Shown one piece after another: positions 37,884-51,900 of a stretch of DNA of 64,000 bases (its first letter is position 1; each line of letters begins with the position of its first letter). Below the pieces are notes generated by a model, which worked only from the letters and a program-made list of their open reading frames with translations, did no database searches and was not told the DNA's origin. The DNA lies in contig OX422196.1 in the NCBI GenBank assembly GCA_949130485.1, positions 5,918,814-5,982,813 of the forward strand, in the 5' to 3' direction. Both the position numbers and the translations under genes were made by a program. This DNA comes from Agelas oroides (Eukaryota; Porifera; Demospongiae; Agelasida; Agelasidae).

Positions 37884-40800
37884 ACTATACCATTGCTATT
37901 CCTGGCTCTGCTTATCTACTACACTCTAGCTTGTCTCTACTACATCCTACCATGGCTCCACGTGTCTCTACTTGACTCTACTACAATCGACCATGGCTCT
38001 ACCTGGCTCTACTACATTCTACCATGGCTCTACTTGGCTCTACATGACTCTACTACATGCTACCATGGCTCTACTTGGCTCTACTTGAGTCTACTACACT
38101 CTACCATTGCTCTACTTGGCTCTACTTGACTCTACTACACTCTACCATGGCTCTACTCCATTGTAACATAGCTCTACTTGACACTACATGACTCTACTAC
38201 ATTCTACCATGGCTCTACTTGTCTCTACTACACTCTACGATGGTTCTATTTGGCTCTACTTGACTCTACTACACTATATCATTGCTAGACCTGGCTCTAC
38301 TTGTCTCTACTACAATCTACCTTGGCGCTACTACATCCTACCATGGATCCACGTGACTCTACTTGACTCTACTACACTCTATCATGGCTCTATCTGGCTT
38401 TACTACATTCTACCATGGCTCTGCTTGACTCTACATGACTTTACTATGTTCTACCATGGCTCTACTTGACTCTACTTGACTCTACTACATTCTGCCATGG
38501 AACTACTTGTCTCTACTAGACTCTACTACACTCTACCATGGCTCTACTCCATTGTACCATGGCTCTACTTGACACTACATGACTCTACTACATTCTACAA
38601 TGGCTCTACTTGACTCTACTACACTCTACCATGGTTCTACTCCATTGTATACCATGGCTCTACTTCACACTACATGGCTCTACTACATTCTACCATGGCT
38701 CCAATTGAATCTACTACACTCTACCATGAATCTACTTGGCTGTACTTGACTCTACCACACTCTACCGTGGCTCTCCTTGGGTCTACTTGACTCTACTACA
38801 CTCTACCATGGCACTACTCCATTGTAACATAGCTCTACTTGACACTACATGACTCTACTACATTCTACCATGGCTCTACTTGTCTCTACTACACTCTACG
38901 ATGGTTCTATTTAGCTCTACTTGACTCTACTACACTATATCATTGCTAGACCTGGCTGTACTTGTCTCTACTACACTCTACCTTGGCGCTACTACATCCT
39001 ACCATGGATCCACGTGACTCTACTCTCTACTACACTCTATCATCGCTCTACCTGGCTTTACTACATTCTACCATGGCTCTGCTTGACTCTACATGACTTT
39101 ACTATATTCTACCATGGCTCTACTTGACTCTACTTGACTCTACTACATTCTACCATGGCACTACTTGTCTCTACTTGACTCTACTACACTCTACCATTGC
39201 TCTACTCCATTGTACCATGGCTCTACTTGACACTACATGACTCTACTACATTCTACAATGGCTCTACTTGACTCTACTACACTCTACGATGGCTCTACTT
39301 GGCTCTACTTGACTATACTACACTATATCATTGGTAGACCTGACTGTACTAGTCTCTACTATACTCTACCTTGGCTCTACTACATTCTACCGTAGATCCA
39401 CATGACTCTACTTGACTCTACTACACTCTACCATGGCTCTACCTTGATCTACTACATTCTACCATGGCTCTACTTGACTCTACATGACTCTACTACATTC
39501 TATACCATGGCTCCACGTGACTCTACTTGACTCTACTGCATTCTACCATGGCTCTACCTGGCTCTACTATATTTTACCATGGGTCTACTTGGCTCTACAT
39601 GACTCTACAACATGCTACCATGGCTCTACTTGGCTCTACTTGAGTCTACTACACTCTACCATTGCTCTACTTGGCTCTACTTGACTCTACTACACTCTAC
39701 CATGGTTCTACTCCATTGTATACCATGGCTCTACTTCACACTACATGGCTCTACTACATTCTACCATGGCTCCAATTGAATCTACTACACTCTACCATGA
39801 ATCTACTTGGCTTTACTTGACTCTACAACACTCTACCATGGCTCTACTTGGCTCTACTTGACTCTACTACACTCTACCATCGCTCTACTCCATTGTACCA
39901 TGGCTCTACTTGACACTACATGACTCTACTACATTCTACCATGGCTCTACTTGTCTCTACTACACTCTACAATGGCTCTACTGGCTCTACTTGAATCTAC
40001 TACACTATATCATTGCTAGACCTGGCTGTACTTGTCTCTACTACACTGTATCTTGGCTGCACTACATCCTACCATGGATCCACGTGACTCTACTTCACTC
40101 TACTACACTCTACCATGGCTCTACTTGACTCTACATGACTTTACTACATTCTACCATGGCTCTACTTGATTCTACTTGATTCTACTGCATTGTACCATGG
40201 CTCTACTTGTCTCTACTTGACTCTACTCCACTCTACCATGTCTCTACTACATTCTACCACGACTCCACGTGACTCTACTTCGCTCTACATGACTTCACTA
40301 CATGCTACCGTGGCCCTACTTGGCTCTACTTGACTCTACTACAATCTACCATGGCTCTACTCCATTGTACCATGGCTCTACTTGACACTACATGAATCTA
40401 TTACATTCTACCATGGCTCTACTTGACTCTACTACACTCTACGATGGCTCTACTTGGCTCTACTTGACTCTACTATACTATACCATTCCTAGTCCTGGCT
40501 CTACTTGTCTACTACACTCTGCCTTGTCTCTACTACATCCTACCATGAATCCACGTGTCTCTACTTGACTCTACTACACTCTACCATGGCTCTACTTGGC
40601 TCTACTACATTCTACCATGGCTCTACTTGACTCTACATGACTTTACTATTTTCTACCATGGCTCTACTTGACTCTACTTGACTCTACTACATTCTACCAT
40701 GGCTCTACTTGTCTCTACTTGACTCTACTACACCCTACCATGTCTCTACTACATTCTACCATGGCTCCACGTGACTCTACTTGGCTCTACATGACTCCAC

Positions 40801-42764
40801 TACATGCTACCGTGGCTCTACTTGGCTCTACTTGACTCTACTACACTCTACCATGGCTCTCCTCCATTGTACCATGGCTCTACTTGACTCTACTACACTA
40901 TATCATTGCTAGACCTGGCTGTACTTGTCTCTACTACACTCTACCTTGGCTCTAGTACATCGTACCATGTATCCACGTGACTCTACTTGACTCTACTACA
41001 CTCTTCCATGGCTCTACCTTGTTCTACTACATTCTACCATGGCTCTACTTGACTCTACATGACTCTACTACACTCTACCATGGCTCAACTTGGCTCTACT
41101 TGAGTCCACTACACTCTAACTTGGGTCTCCTTGGCTCTACTTGACTCTAGTACACTCTACCATGGCTCTACTCCATTGTATATCATGGCTCTACTTCACA
41201 CTACTAGACTCTACTACATTCTACAATCGCTCTACATGACTCTACTACACTCTACCATGGCTCAACTTGGCTCTACTTGACTCTAGTACACTCTACCATG
41301 ACTCTACTCCATTGTACCATGGCTCTACTTGACACTTCATGATTCTACTGAATTCTAGCATGGCTCTTCTTGACTCTACTTGACTCTCCTACACTCTACC
41401 ATTGCTCTACATGGTTCTACTACACTCTACCATGGCTCTACTTGGGTCTACTAAACTCTACCATGGCACTACTTGGCTCTACTTGACTCTACTACACTCT
41501 ACCATGTCTATACTTCATTCTACCATAGCTCCACGTGACTCTACGTGACTCTACTACATTCTACCATAGCTCTAATTGACTGTGTATGCCTCTACTACAT
41601 TCTACCATGGCTCTACTTGACTGTACTTGACTCTACTACATTCTCCTATGGCTCTACTTGACTCTACTACACTCTGCGATGGCTCTACTTGGCTCTACTT
41701 GACTCTACTACACTATACCATTGCTAGTCCTGGCTCTACTTATCTACTACACTCTACCTTGTCTCTACTACATCCTACCATGGCTCTACGTGTCTCTACT
41801 TGACTCTACTACACTCTACCATGGCTCTACCTGGCTCTACTACATTCTAACATAGCTCTACTTGGCTCTACATGACTCTACTACATGCTACCATGGCTCT
41901 ACTTGGCTCAACTTGAGTCTACAACACTCTACCATTGCTCTACTTGGCTCTACTTGACTCTACTACACTCTACCATGGCTCTACTCCAATGTATACGATG
42001 GCTCTACTTCACACTACATGGCTCTACTACATTCTACCATGGCTCTACTTGACTCTACTTGACTCTACTACACTATATCATTGCTAGACCTGGCTGTACT
42101 TAACTGTACGACACTCTACCTTGGATCTAATACATTCTACCATGTCTCCACATGACTCTACTTGACTCTACTGCATTCTACCATGCCTCTACCTCACTCT
42201 ACTACATTCTACCATGGCTCTACTTGGCTCTACATGACTCTACTACATGCTACCGTGGCTCTACTTGGCTCTACTTGACTCAACTACACTCTACCATGGC
42301 TCTACTCCATTGTATACACCATGGCTCTACTTCACACTACATGGCTCTACTACATTCTACAATAGCTCCAATTGAATCTACTACACTCTACCATGACTCT
42401 ACTTGGCTCTACTTGACTCTACCACACTCTACCGTGGCTCTACTTGGCTCTACTTGACTCTACTACACTCTACCATGGCTCTACTCCATTGTACCATGGG
42501 TCTACTTGACACTACATGACTCTACTACATTCTACCATGGCTCTACTTGACTCTACTACACTCTACGATGGCTCTACTTGGCTCTACTTGACTTTACTAC
42601 ACTATACCATTGCTAGTCCTGGCTCTACTTATCTACTACACTCTACCTTGTCTCTACTACATCCTACCATGACTCCACGTGTCTCTACTTCCCTCTACTA
42701 CACTCTACCATGGTTCTACCTGTCTCTACTACATTCTATCATGGCTCTACTTGCCTCTACATGA

Positions 42765-42910
42765 CTCTACTACATGCTACCATGGCTCTACTTGGCTCTA
42801 TTTGAGTCTACTACACTCTACCATTGCTATACTTGGCTCTACTTGACTCTACTACACTCTACCATAGCTCTACTCCAATGTATACCATGGCTCTACTTCA
42901 CACTACATGG
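42765..42910. repeat. 146 bp tandem duplication at 42.8 kb, copy 1
   Basis: CTCTACTACATGCTACC begins at 42,765 and again at 42,911, and CCATTGCTATAC recurs at 42,821 and 42,967, all 146 bp apart. The single-copy paralog at 9.45-9.66 kb has ACATTCTACC where the second ACATGCTACC now sits, which marks the junction. Confidence 0.88.
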
Positions 42911-43056
42911 CTCTACTACATGCTACCATGGCTCTACTTGGCTCTATTTGAGTCTACTACACTCTACCATTGCTATACTTGGCTCTACTTGACTCTACTA
43001 CACTCTATGATGGCTCTACTTGGCTCTACTTGACTCTACTACACTATATCATTGCT
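42911..43056. repeat. 146 bp tandem duplication at 42.8 kb, copy 2
   Basis: The second unit follows copy 1 to about 43,007 and then continues as CTCTATGATGG toward the V box at 43,044, so its right part is the original flank. The length matches the 28.2 kb event, but the crossover point is different. Confidence 0.85.
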
Positions 43057-45080
43057 AGACCTGGCTGTACTTGTCTCTACTACACTCTACCTTGGCTCTA
43101 CTACAACCTACCATGGATCCATGTGACTCTTCTTGATTCTACTACACTCTACCATGGCTCTACCTTGCTCTACTACATTCTACCATGGCTCTACTTGACT
43201 CTACATGACTCTACAACACTGTACCATGGCTCTACTTTGCTCTACTTGAGTCCACTACACTCTATCTTGGGTCTGCTTGGCTCTACTTGACTCTAGTACA
43301 CTCTACCATGGCTCTACTCGATTGTATATCATGGCTCTACTTCACACTACATGACTCTACTACATTCTATCATCGTTCTACTTGACTCTACTACACTCTA
43401 CCATGGCTCTACTTGACACTTCATGATTCTACTGAATTCTAGCATTGCTCTCCTTGACTCTACTTGACTCTCCTACACTCTACCATTGCTCTACTTTGCT
43501 CTACTACACTCTACCATGGCTCTACTTGGCTCTACTTCACTCTACTACACTCTACCATGGCACTACTTGGCTCTACTTGACTCTACTACACTCTACCATG
43601 TCTATACTACATTCTACCATGGCTCCACGTGACTCTACGTGACTCTACTACATTCTACCATAGCTCTAATTGACTCTGTATGCCTCTACTACATTCTACC
43701 ATTCCTCTACTTGACTCTACTTGACTCTACCACATTCTACCATGGCTCTACTTGACTCTACTTCACTGTACTACACTCTACCTTTGCTCTACTACATTCT
43801 ACCATTGCTCCACGTGACTCTACTTGGCTCCACCTTACTCCACTAAATGCTACCGTGGTTCTACTCGGCTCTAGTTGACTCTACTACACTTCACCATGGC
43901 TCTACCTGGTTCTACTACATTCTACCGTGGCTCTACTTGACTCTACATGACTCTACTACATTCTACCATGGCTCTACCTTAACTCTACTTGACTCTACTA
44001 CACTCTACCATGGCTCTACTTGGCTCTACTTGAGTCCACTACACTCTACTTTGGCTGTACTTGGCTCTACTTTGCTCTACTACACTCTACCATGGCTCTA
44101 CTCCATTGTATATCAAGGCTCTACTTTACACTACATGACTCTACTACATTCTACCATGGCTCTACTACATTCTACCACCGCTCTAATTGAATCTACTACA
44201 CTCTACCATGACTCTACTTGGCTCTACTTGACTGTACCACACTCTACCGTGGCTCTACTTGGCTGTACTTGACTCTACTACACTCTACCATGGGTCTACT
44301 CCATTGTACCATGGCTCTACTCGACACTACATGACTCTACTACATTCTACCATGGCTCTACTTGACTCTACTACACTCTACGATGGCTCTACTTGGCTCT
44401 ACTTGACTCTACTACACTATACCATTGCTAGTCCTGGCTCTGCTTATCCACTACACTCTACCTTGTCTCTACTACATTCTACCATGGCTCCACGTGTCTC
44501 TACTTGACTCTACTACAATCGACCATGGCTCTACCTGGCTCTACTACATTCTACCATGGCTCTACTTGGCTCTACATGACTCTACTACATGCTACCATGG
44601 CTCTACTTGGCTCTACTTGAGTCTACTACACTCTACCATTGCTCTACTTGGCTCTACTTGACTCTACTACACTCTACCATGGCTCTACTCCATTGTAACA
44701 TAGCTCTACTTGACACTACATGACTCTACTACATTCTACCATGGCTCTACTTGTCTCTACTACACTCTACGATGGTTCTATTTGGCTCTACTTGACTCTA
44801 CTACACTATATCATTGCTAGACCTTGCTGTACTTGTCTCTACTACTCTCTACCTTGGCGCTACTACATCCTACCATGGATCCACGTGACTCTACTTGACT
44901 CTACTACACTCTATCATGGCTCTTCCTGGCTTTACTACATTCTACCATGGCTCTGCTTGACCCTACATGACTTTACTATATTCTACCATGGCTCTACTTG
45001 ACTCTACTTGACTCTACTACATTCTACCATGGCACTACTTGTCTCTACTAGACTCTACTACACTCTACCATGGCTCTACT

Positions 45081-45304
45081 CCATTGTACCATGGCTCTAC
45101 TTGACACTACATGACTCTACTACATTCTACAATGGCTCTACTTGACTCTACTACACTCTACGATGGCTCTACTTGGCTCTACTTGACTCTACTACACTAT
45201 ATCATTGGTAGAACTGGCTGTACTTGTCTCTACTATACTCTACCTTGGCTCTACTACATCCTACCGTGGATCCACATGACTCTACTTGACTCTACTACAC
45301 TCTT
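45081..45304. repeat. 224 bp tandem duplication, copy 1
   Basis: CCATTGTACC occurs at 45,081 and 45,305 and the sequence repeats between them, including an R-type A box (ATTGGTAGAACTGG) at about 45,197. The join reads CTCTTCCATTGTACC at 45,300. Confidence 0.88.
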
Positions 45305-45528
45305 CCATTGTACCATGGCTCTACTTGACACTACATGACTCTACTACATTCTACAATGGCTCTACTTGACTCTACTACACTCTACGAAGGCTCTACTTGG
45401 CTCTACTTGACTCTACTACACTATATCATTGGTAGACCTGGCTGTACTTGTCTCTACTATACTCTACATTGGCTCTACTACATTCTACCGTGGATCCACA
45501 TGACTCTACTTGACTCTACTACACTCTA
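45305..45528. repeat. 224 bp tandem duplication, copy 2
   Basis: The second copy, with an R box at 45,421 (ATTGGTAGACCTGG). It differs from copy 1 by several substitutions, for example ACGAAGGCTC against ACGATGGCTC and CTCTACATTGG against CTCTACCTTGG, so it is older than the 179 bp event. Confidence 0.88.
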
Positions 45529-47039
45529 CCATGGCTCTACCTTGCTCTACCTTGCTCTACTACATTCCACCATGGCTCTACTTGACTCTACAAGACTCTA
45601 CTACATTCTATACCATGGCTTCACGTGACTCTACTTGACTCTACTGCATTCTACCATGGCTCTACATGGCTCTACTATATTTTACCAAGAGTCTACTTGG
45701 CTCTACATGACTCTACTACATGCTACCATGGCTCTACTTGAGTCTACTACACTCTACCATTGCTCTACTTGGCTCTACTTGACTCTACTACACTCTACCA
45801 TGGTTCTACTCCATTGTATACCATGGCTCTACTTCACACTACATGGCTCTACTACATTCTACCATGGCTCCAATTGAATCTACTACACTCTACCATGAAT
45901 CTACTTGGCTGTACTTGACTCTACCACACTCTACCGTGGCTCTCCTTGGGTCTACTTGACTCTACTACACTCTACCATGGCTCTACTTGGTTCTACTACA
46001 TTCTACCATGGCTCTACTTGACTCTACATGACTTTACTATTTTCTACCATGGCTCTACTTGACTCTACTTGACTCTACATGACTCCACTACATGCTACCG
46101 TGGCTCTACTTGGCTCTACTTGACTCTACTACACTCTCCCATGGCTCTACTCCATTGTACCATGGCTCTACTTGACTCTACTTGACTCCACTACATTCTA
46201 CCATGGCTCTACTTGACTCAACTACACTATATCATTGCTAGACCTGGTTGTACTTGTCTCTACTACACTCTACCTTCACTCTACCACATCCTACCATGGA
46301 TCCACGTGACTCTACTTGACTCTACTACACTCTACCATGGCTGTACCTGGCTCTACTACATTCTACCATGGCTCTACTTGACTCTGCATGACTCTACTAC
46401 ATTATACCAATGCTGTACTTGACTCTATTTGACTCTAGTACAGTCTACAATAGCTCTACGTGGCTCTACTTGACTCTACTGCACTCTACCATGCCTCTAC
46501 TGCATTCTACCATGGCTCTACTTGTCTCTACTTGACTCTACTACACTCTACTATGTCTCTACTACATTCTACCATGGCTCCACGTGACTCTACTTGGCTC
46601 TACATGACTCCACTACATGCTACCGTGGGTCTACTTGGCTCTACTTGACTCTACTACACTCTACCATGGCTCTACTCCATTGTACCATGGCTCTACTTGA
46701 CACTACATCACTCTACTACATTCTACCATCGCTCTACTTGACTCTACTACATTCTACCATGGCTCTACTTAACTCTACATGACCTTACTACATTCTACCA
46801 TGGCTCTACTTGACTCTGCTTGACTCTTCTACATTCTACCATGGCTCTACTTGTCTCTACTTGACTCTACTACACCCTACCATGTCTCTACTACATTTTA
46901 CCATGGCTCCACGTGACTCTACTTGGCTCTACATGACTCCACTACATGCTCAGACCGTCGCTCTACTGGGCTCTACTTGACTCTACTACACTCTACCATG
47001 GCTCTACTCCATTGTACCATGGCTCTAGTTGATACTACA

Positions 47040-48941
47040 TGACTCTACTACATTCTACCATGGCTCTACTTGTCTCTACTACACTCTATGATGGCTCTAC
47101 TGGCTCTACTTGACTCTACTACACTATATCATTGCTACACCTGGCTGTACTTGTCTCTACTACACTGTACCTTGGTTGTACTACATCCTACCATGGATCC
47201 ACGTGAGTCTACTTCACTCTACTACACTCTACCATGGCTCTACCTGACTCTACTACATTCTACCATGGCTCTACTTGACTCTACATGACTTTACTACATT
47301 CTACCATGGCTCTACTTGATTCTACTTGACTCTACTACATTCTACCATGGTTCTACTTGTCTCTACTTGACTCTACTACACTCTACCATGTCTCTACTAC
47401 ATTCTACCATGACTCCACGTGACTCTACTTGGCTCTACATGACTTCACTACATGCTACCGTGGCTCCACTTGGCTCTTCTTGACTCTACTACACTCTACC
47501 ATGGCTCTACTCCATTGTACCATGGCTCTACTTGACACTACATGACTCTACTACATTCTACCATGGCTCTACTTGACTCTACTACACTCTACGATGGCTC
47601 TACTTGGCTCTACTTGACTCTACTACACTATACCATTGCTAGTCCTGACTCTACTTGTCTTCTACACACTGCCTTGTCTCTACTACATCCTAGCATGGAT
47701 CTACGTGACTCTACTTGACTCTACTATACTCTACCATGGCTCTACTTGGCTCTACTACATTCTACCATGGCTCTACTTGACTCTACATGACTTTACTACA
47801 TTCTACCATGGCTCTACTTGACTCTACTTGACTCTACTACATTCTACCATGGCTCTACTTTTCTCTACTTGACTCTACTTTACCCTACAATGTCTCTACT
47901 ACATTCTACCATGGCTCCACATGACTCCACTACATGTGACCGTGGCTCTACTTGGCTCTACTTGACTCTACTACACTCTACCATGACTCTACTCCATTGT
48001 ACCATGGCACTACTTGACTCTACTTGACTCTACTACATTCTACCATGGCTCTACTTCACTCTACTACACTATATCATTGCTAGACCTGGTTGTACTTGTC
48101 TCTACTACAATCTACCTTCACTGTACCACATCCTACCATGGATCCACGTGATTCTACTTGACTCTCCTACACTCTACCATGGCTCTACCTGGCTCTACTA
48201 CATTCTACCATGGCTCTACTTCACTCTGCATGACTCTACTACATGCTACCATGGCTCTACTTGGCTCTACTTGAGTCTACTTGACTCTACTACATTCTAC
48301 CATGGCTCTAGTTGACTCTACTACACTATATCATTGCTAGACCTGGTTGTACTTGTCTCTACTACACTCTACCTTCGCTCTACCACATCCTACCATGGAT
48401 CTACGTGACTCTACTTGACTCTACTACACTCTACCATGGCTCTACCTCGCTATACTACATTCTACCATGGCTCTACTTGACTCTACCTGACTCTACTACA
48501 TTCTACCATGGCTCTACTTGACTCTACTTGACTCTACTTGACTCTACTACATTCTACCATGGCTCCACGTGACTCTACTTGACTCTACTGCATTCTACCA
48601 TGGCTGTACCTGGCTCTACTACATTCCACCATGGCTCTACTTGGCTCTACATGACGCTACTACATGCTACCATGGCTCTACTTGGCTCTACTTGCGTCTA
48701 CTACACTCTACCATTGCTCTACTTGGCTCTACTTGACTCTACTACACTCTACCATGACTTTTCTCCAATGTATACCATGGCTCTAATTCACACTACATGG
48801 CTATACTACATTGTACCATGGCTCAAATTGAATCTACTACACTCTACCATGACTCAACTTGGCTCTACTTGACTCTACCACACTCTACCATGGCTCTACT
48901 TGGCTCTACTTGACTCTACTGCACTCTACCATGGGTCTACT
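47040..48941. repeat. S-B3-P sub-array, 1,902 bp unit, copy 1
   Basis: S 47,127 (GCTACACCTGG), B3 47,625, P 48,070 and P 48,328. Positions 47,040-48,235 repeat at a constant 1,902 bp offset at 48,942-50,137, and the S and B3 boxes recur again at about 53,300 and 53,748. The part from 48,240 to 48,941, with P box variant CCTTCGCTC and the words CTTGCGTC and CTTTTCTCC, instead matches 50.9-51.6 kb and 52.5-53.2 kb, so the block is a mosaic. Confidence 0.77.
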
Positions 48942-51900
48942 ACATTGTACCATGGCTCTACCTGACACTACATGACTCTACTACACTCTACAATGGCTCT
49001 ACTGGCTCTACTTGAATCTACTACACTATATCATTGCTACACCTGGCTGTACTTGTGTCTACTACACTGTACCTTGGTTGTACTACATCCTACCATGGAT
49101 CCACGTGACTCTACTTCACTCTACTACACTCTACCATGGCTCTACCTGACTCTACTACATTCTACCATGGCTCTACTTGACTCTACATGACTTTACTACA
49201 TTCTACCATGGCTCTACTTGATTCTACTTGACTCTACTACATTCTACCATGGCTCTACTTGTCTCTACTTGACTCTACTACACTCTACCATGTCTCTACT
49301 ACATTCTACCATGACTCCACGTGACTCTACTTGGCTCTACATGACTTCACTACATGCTACCGTGGCTCCACTTGGTTCTACTTGACTCTACTACACTCTA
49401 CCATGGCTCTACTCCATTGTACCATGGCTCTACTTGACACTACATGACTCTACTACATTCTACCATGGCTCTACTTGACTCTACTACACTGTACGATGGC
49501 TCTACTTGGCTCTACTTGACTCTACTACACTATACCATTGCTAGTCCTGGCTCTACTTGTCTACTACACTCTGCCTTGTCTCTACTACATCCTAGCATGG
49601 ATCCACGTGACTCTACTTGACTCTACTATACTCTACCATGGCTCTACTTGGCTCTACTACATTCTACCATGGCTCTACTTGACTCTACATGACTTTACTA
49701 CATTCTACCATGGCTCTACTTGACTCTACTTGACTCTACTACATTCTACCATGGCTCTACTTGTCTCTACTTGACTCTACTATACCCTACCATGTCTCTA
49801 CTACATTCTACCATGGCTCCACATGACTCCACTACATGTGACCGTGGCTCTACTTGGCTCTACTTGACTCTACTACACTCTACCATGACTCTACTCCATT
49901 GTACCATGGCTCTACTTGACTCTACTTGACTCTACTACATTCTTCCATGGCTCTAGTTCACTCTACTACACTATATCATTGCTAGACCTGGTTGTATTTG
50001 TCTCTACTACACTCTACCTTCACTCTACCACATTCTACCATGGATCCACATGACTCTACTTGACTCTACTACACACTACCATGGCTCTACCTGGCTCTAC
50101 TACATTCTACCATGGCTCTACTTGATTCAGCATGGCTCTACTACATTATACCAATGCTGTACTTGACTCTATTTGACTCTAGTACACTCTACGATAACTC
50201 TACGTGGCTCTACTTGACTCTACTGCACTCTACCATGCCTCTACTGCATTCTACCATGTCTCTACTTGTCTCTACTTGACTCTACTACAATCTACCATGT
50301 CTCTACTACATTCTACCATGGCTCCACGTGACTCTACCTGGCTCTACATGACTCCACTACATGCTACCGTGGCTCTACTTGGCTCTACTTGACTCTACTA
50401 CACTCTACCATGGCTCTACTCCATTGTACCATGGCTCTACTTGACACTACATCACTCTACTACATTCTACCATGGCTCTACTTGACTCTACTACACTCTA
50501 CGATGGCTCTACTTCGTTCTACTTGACTCTACTACACTATACCATTGCTACTCCTGGCTCTACTTGTCTACTACACTCTGCCTTGTCTCTACTACATCCT
50601 ACCATGGATCCACGTGACTCTACTTGACTCTACTACACTCTATCATGGCTCTACTTGGCTCTACTACATTCTACATTGGCTCTACTTGACTCTACATGAC
50701 TTTACTATATTCTACCATGGCTCTACTTGATTCTACTTGACTCTTCTACATTCTACCATGGCTCTACTTGTCTCTACTTGACTCTACTACACCCTACCAT
50801 GTCTCTACTACATTCTACCATGGCTGCACGTGACTCTACTTGGCTCTACATGACTCCACTACATGCTACCGTGGCTCTATTTGGCTCTACTTGACTCTAC
50901 TATACTCTACCATGGCTCTACTCCATTGTACCATGGCTCTACTTGACTCTACTTGACTCTACTACATTCTACCATGGCTCTAGTTGACTCTACTACACTA
51001 TATCATTGCTAGACCTGGTTGTACTTGTCTCTACTACACTCTACCTTCGCTCTACCACATCCTACCATGGATCTACGTGACTCTACTTGACTCTACTACA
51101 CTCTACCATGGCTCTACCTGGCTCTACTACATTCTAACATGGCTCTACTTGACTCTACCTGACTCTACTACATTCTACCATGGCTCTACTTGACTCTACT
51201 TGACTCTACTACATTCTACCATGGCTCCACGTGACTCTACTTGACTCTACTGCATTCTACCATGGCTGTACCTGGCTCTGCTACATTCCAACATGGCTCT
51301 ACTTGGCTCTACATGACGCTACTACATGCTACCATGGCTCTACTTGGCTCTACTTGCGTCTACTACACTCTACCATTGCTCTACTTGGCTCTACTTGACT
51401 CTACTACACTCTACCATGGCTTTTCTCCAATGTATACCATGGCTCTACTTCACACTACATGGCTATACTACATTCTACCATGGCTCCAATTGAATCTACT
51501 ACACTCTACCATGACTCAACTTAGCTCTACTTGACTCTACCACACTCTACCATGGCTCTACTTGGCTCTACTTGACTCTACTACACTCTACCATGGGTCT
51601 ACTACATTGTACCATGGCTCTACCTGACACTACATGACTCTACTACATTCTACCATGGCTCTACCTCACACTACATGACTCTACTACATTCTACCATGGC
51701 TCTACTTGACTGTACTACACTCTACGATGGCTCAACTTGGCTCTACTTGACTCTACTACACTATATCACCTGGCTGTACTTGTCTCTACTACACTCTATC
51801 TTCGCTCTACTACATCCTACCATGGATCCACGTGACTCTACTTGACTCTACCACACTCTACCATGGCTCTACCTTGCTCTACTACATTCTACCATGGCTC

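Larger units (their letters stand above)
37884..44416. repeat. Shortened HOR cycle HOR-6, about 6.5 kb
   Basis: B1 37,885 (GCTATTCCTGG), Q 38,275, Q 38,935, R 39,325, S 40,006, C 40,478, a P/U hybrid A box 40,898, D2 41,350, B2 41,711, T 42,071, B2 42,603, V 43,044, D2 43,434. The first 2.3 kb repeats HOR-5 at 5,141 bp. From 41.7 kb onward it aligns with HOR-1 at about 33,310 bp. The P, D1 and B2 sections between are deleted, with the join at the 40,898 box. About 208 bp is also missing before B2 at 41,711 (a join near 41,640). Confidence 0.77.
44417..47039. repeat. Degenerate HOR cycle HOR-7
   Basis: B1 44,417 (TTATCCACTAC), Q 44,805, R 45,197, R 45,421, P 46,226, ending in a CTCTAGTTGATAC word. 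One Q is lost: Q to R is 392 bp here against about 1,050 bp in HOR-1. S and C are absent between R and P. This is the last B1-containing cycle before the array changes character. A unique 3-base insertion, GCTCAGACC, lies near 46,949. Confidence 0.72.

Noticed and set aside
43847..44272. Longest plus-strand open reading frame, 141 codons, with a related 128-codon version at 1,839, 10,505, 29,325 and 32,223
   Set aside because: It is repeat sequence read in a favourable frame. The 31 bp triad shifts frame every unit, the peptide is a mix of the three frame translations (runs like LDSTTLYHGST), and length varies with single TGA changes. No domain, no signal for translation, no constraint seen.
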